This document shows positions 14,531-15,787 of a stretch of 15,787 nt of DNA, piece by piece. This DNA comes from Aequoribacter sp003520285 (GTDB lineage: Bacteria; Pseudomonadota; Gammaproteobacteria; Pseudomonadales; Halieaceae), in the NCBI GenBank assembly GCA_963966765.1, contig CAXAAR010000053.1, forward strand, positions 1-15,787. The letters run 5' to 3'. The position numbers were made by a program, and so were the translations under genes. Position 1 is the stretch's first letter; each line of letters starts with the position of its first letter. A model generated the notes under the pieces. The model had not been told where the DNA came from. It did no database searches and saw nothing but the letters and a program-made list of their open reading frames with translations.

Positions 14531-15787
14531 ATGCATAGATGGAAGAAGACAGCTTTAGCCCTTCTGAGCAGTAAGGCCTTACTGGTTGGATCGAGCGTTT
14601 GGGCCGTGGGTCTTGGCGAACTCGAATTGGACTCGTTTCTCAATGAGCCTCTCGACGCGCGAATAGCCCTGTTAGATGTCGATGATCTGCTACCGACACA
14701 GGTGCTGGTAAAGCTTGCCTCAGAAGAGGAGTTCGAGCGGGTAGGTGCCGAGCGCACGTTCTTGCTTATGGGGCTCTCGTTTCAGGTGGTGATCGATTCC
14801 GAGGGTGAAAGCTATGTGGCACTCTCGAGTAAAGAACTCATTAGAGAGCCGATTCTTGATTTTATTCTTGAAGTGAAGTGGCCCGATGGGCGATTACTTC
14901 GAGATTACACGGTATTGTTGGATCCGCCACGGTTCGATGATGGCGTGTTAGTACCTACCGAAGGCGCGAACGAGGCGTTACTGAGCAACGATGCCCCTGG
15001 AACTGGCGTGCCTTCATTGGCCTCTGTTGGAGTAGACGACGGTAAACCTAACACTGCAGGTTCGAATTATCGCGTTCAACCGAACGATACTCTCTGGAAA
15101 ATTGCACAACGCGCTCAGCTCCCCGGTGCGAGTGTTCAGGCCACCATGCTGGAGATTCAACGGCAAAACCCAGACGCATTCATTAACAACAACATCAATT
15201 TACTGAAGGCTGGACAGGTGCTGTATCTGCCCACCGAGATTGATGCGAGTTTGAGTGATAGGGAGGTCGTAACGGCAACGATTCGTCGTCAGAATGAAGA
15301 CTGGCGCGAAGGCAGGGCTTCAACTGCGCGTGCACAACTTAAAATCGCGGCAGACAGTGAAGCCGAGGCAGGAGATGCCTTAAGTACCAAGAGAGTGCCC
15401 GACACCTCCGATGAGCCCGCGCAGGGCGCCGGTTTAAACGTAGGTAATGCGAAACTGGCCCAGCTCCAAACTCAACTCAGTCAGATGGAAGAGGAAGTGG
15501 CCATTCTTCAAGCCATCATTGACGCGAAGGATCAGCAACTCGCTCTTATGCGGGCAACTTTGGCTGCGGGTATCGATACCGACGCGATGGTGAGTAGTGA
15601 TCAGGTATCTTCACTCAAGCCAGCGGGTATGCCAGAGCAACGCGCTCGCGGTGACGTTGGTGATGAAATTGATTCGGTGAATGCGGCGCTGGCCGCTGCG
15701 TCCTCGACGATCAGCGAATCTGCTAAGCCGAGTGAGTCGAGCGACACAGGTGTGCCCGATAGCGCCGAATCGATTAAGCCACGAACG
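14531..15787 (+). CDS. fimV: FimV, polar LysM-containing inner-membrane protein (N-terminal part)
   Basis: This frame stays open to the window end and gives 419 residues; the 3' part is missing. It starts MHRWKKTALALLSSKALLVG, a signal peptide with a likely cleavage before VGLGELELDS (about residue 26). LGELELDSFLNEPLDARIALLD is the diagnostic FimV N-terminal domain. A LysM domain follows at about 178-235 (YRVQPNDTLWKIA to VLYLPTE), then acidic low-complexity sequence, and a coiled coil at about 307-344. FimV organises cell-pole functions: type IV pilus secretin assembly and twitching motility in Pseudomonas, and the related HubP in Vibrio. The cytoplasmic TPR domain would lie outside the window. 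The ribosome site AGGTGG (14521-14526) supports the start. Position after asd is conserved in gammaproteobacteria. Confidence 0.93.
   Translation, partial: MHRWKKTALALLSSKALLVGSSVWAVGLGELELDSFLNEPLDARIALLDVDDLLPTQVLVKLASEEEFERVGAERTFLLMGLSFQVVIDSEGESYVALSSKELIREPILDFILEVKWPDGRLLRDYTVLLDPPRFDDGVLVPTEGANEALLSNDAPGTGVPSLASVGVDDGKPNTAGSNYRVQPNDTLWKIAQRAQLPGASVQATMLEIQRQNPDAFINNNINLLKAGQVLYLPTEIDASLSDREVVTATIRRQNEDWREGRASTARAQLKIAADSEAEAGDALSTKRVPDTSDEPAQGAGLNVGNAKLAQLQTQLSQMEEEVAILQAIIDAKDQQLALMRATLAAGIDTDAMVSSDQVSSLKPAGMPEQRARGDVGDEIDSVNAALAAASSTISESAKPSESSDTGVPDSAESIKPRT

Noticed and set aside
14434..14757. Minus-strand open frame of 107 codons
   Set aside because: It overlaps the fimV start, whose signal peptide and N-terminal domain are clear on the + strand; its product is serine-rich with no recognisable motif.

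Overview
The window looks like ordinary chromosomal DNA of a gammaproteobacterium, probably a marine heterotroph of the Cellvibrionales/OM-group type; this placement is an inference. The main support is the gene order leuC-leuD-leuB-asd-fimV, the order known from Pseudomonas and relatives. A fused rlmKL gene and a PlsC of the HQSTWE subtype agree with it. Coding density is high, GC looks moderate, and I see no transposase, integrase, phage gene, tRNA, rRNA or CRISPR array.

Left part (1-4132): the 3' part of a YtcJ-type amidohydrolase (+) ends directly against an epoxide hydrolase on the other strand. The epoxide hydrolase sits behind a small basic protein with a SutA-like segment, and the two look like one minus-strand operon. 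A divergent promoter region separates that operon from plsC. plsC converges on a half-size, single-domain asparaginase on the minus strand.

Middle part (4139-9957): a METTL7-like methyltransferase and a YdjM-family membrane protein overlap by one base (TAGTG). They converge, with an 18-base overlap, on a class V serine/alanine-glyoxylate aminotransferase. The aminotransferase diverges from rlmKL, the double-domain 23S rRNA methyltransferase, which overlaps a small flavodoxin-like gene by one base (TGATG).

Right part (9958-15787): leuC, leuD, leuB and asd are tightly packed and probably one transcript. They cover the isomerase and dehydrogenase steps of leucine synthesis plus the aspartate-semialdehyde step that feeds lysine, threonine, methionine and diaminopimelate. 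leuB most likely starts at a TTG. fimV, a polar LysM-containing inner-membrane protein, starts at 14531 and runs off the window.

The only large gene-free stretch (14171-14530, asd to fimV) is the oddest part of the window. It holds a CCGAGC hexamer run, a 62-bp tandem duplication (60/62 identical) in a field of TTTAGG/TCTAAG-like words, a predicted RNA stem inside the repeat, and a perfect hairpin just before the fimV ribosome binding site. I found no convincing undescribed multi-gene system; the best leads are this repeat region and the SutA-like small protein.
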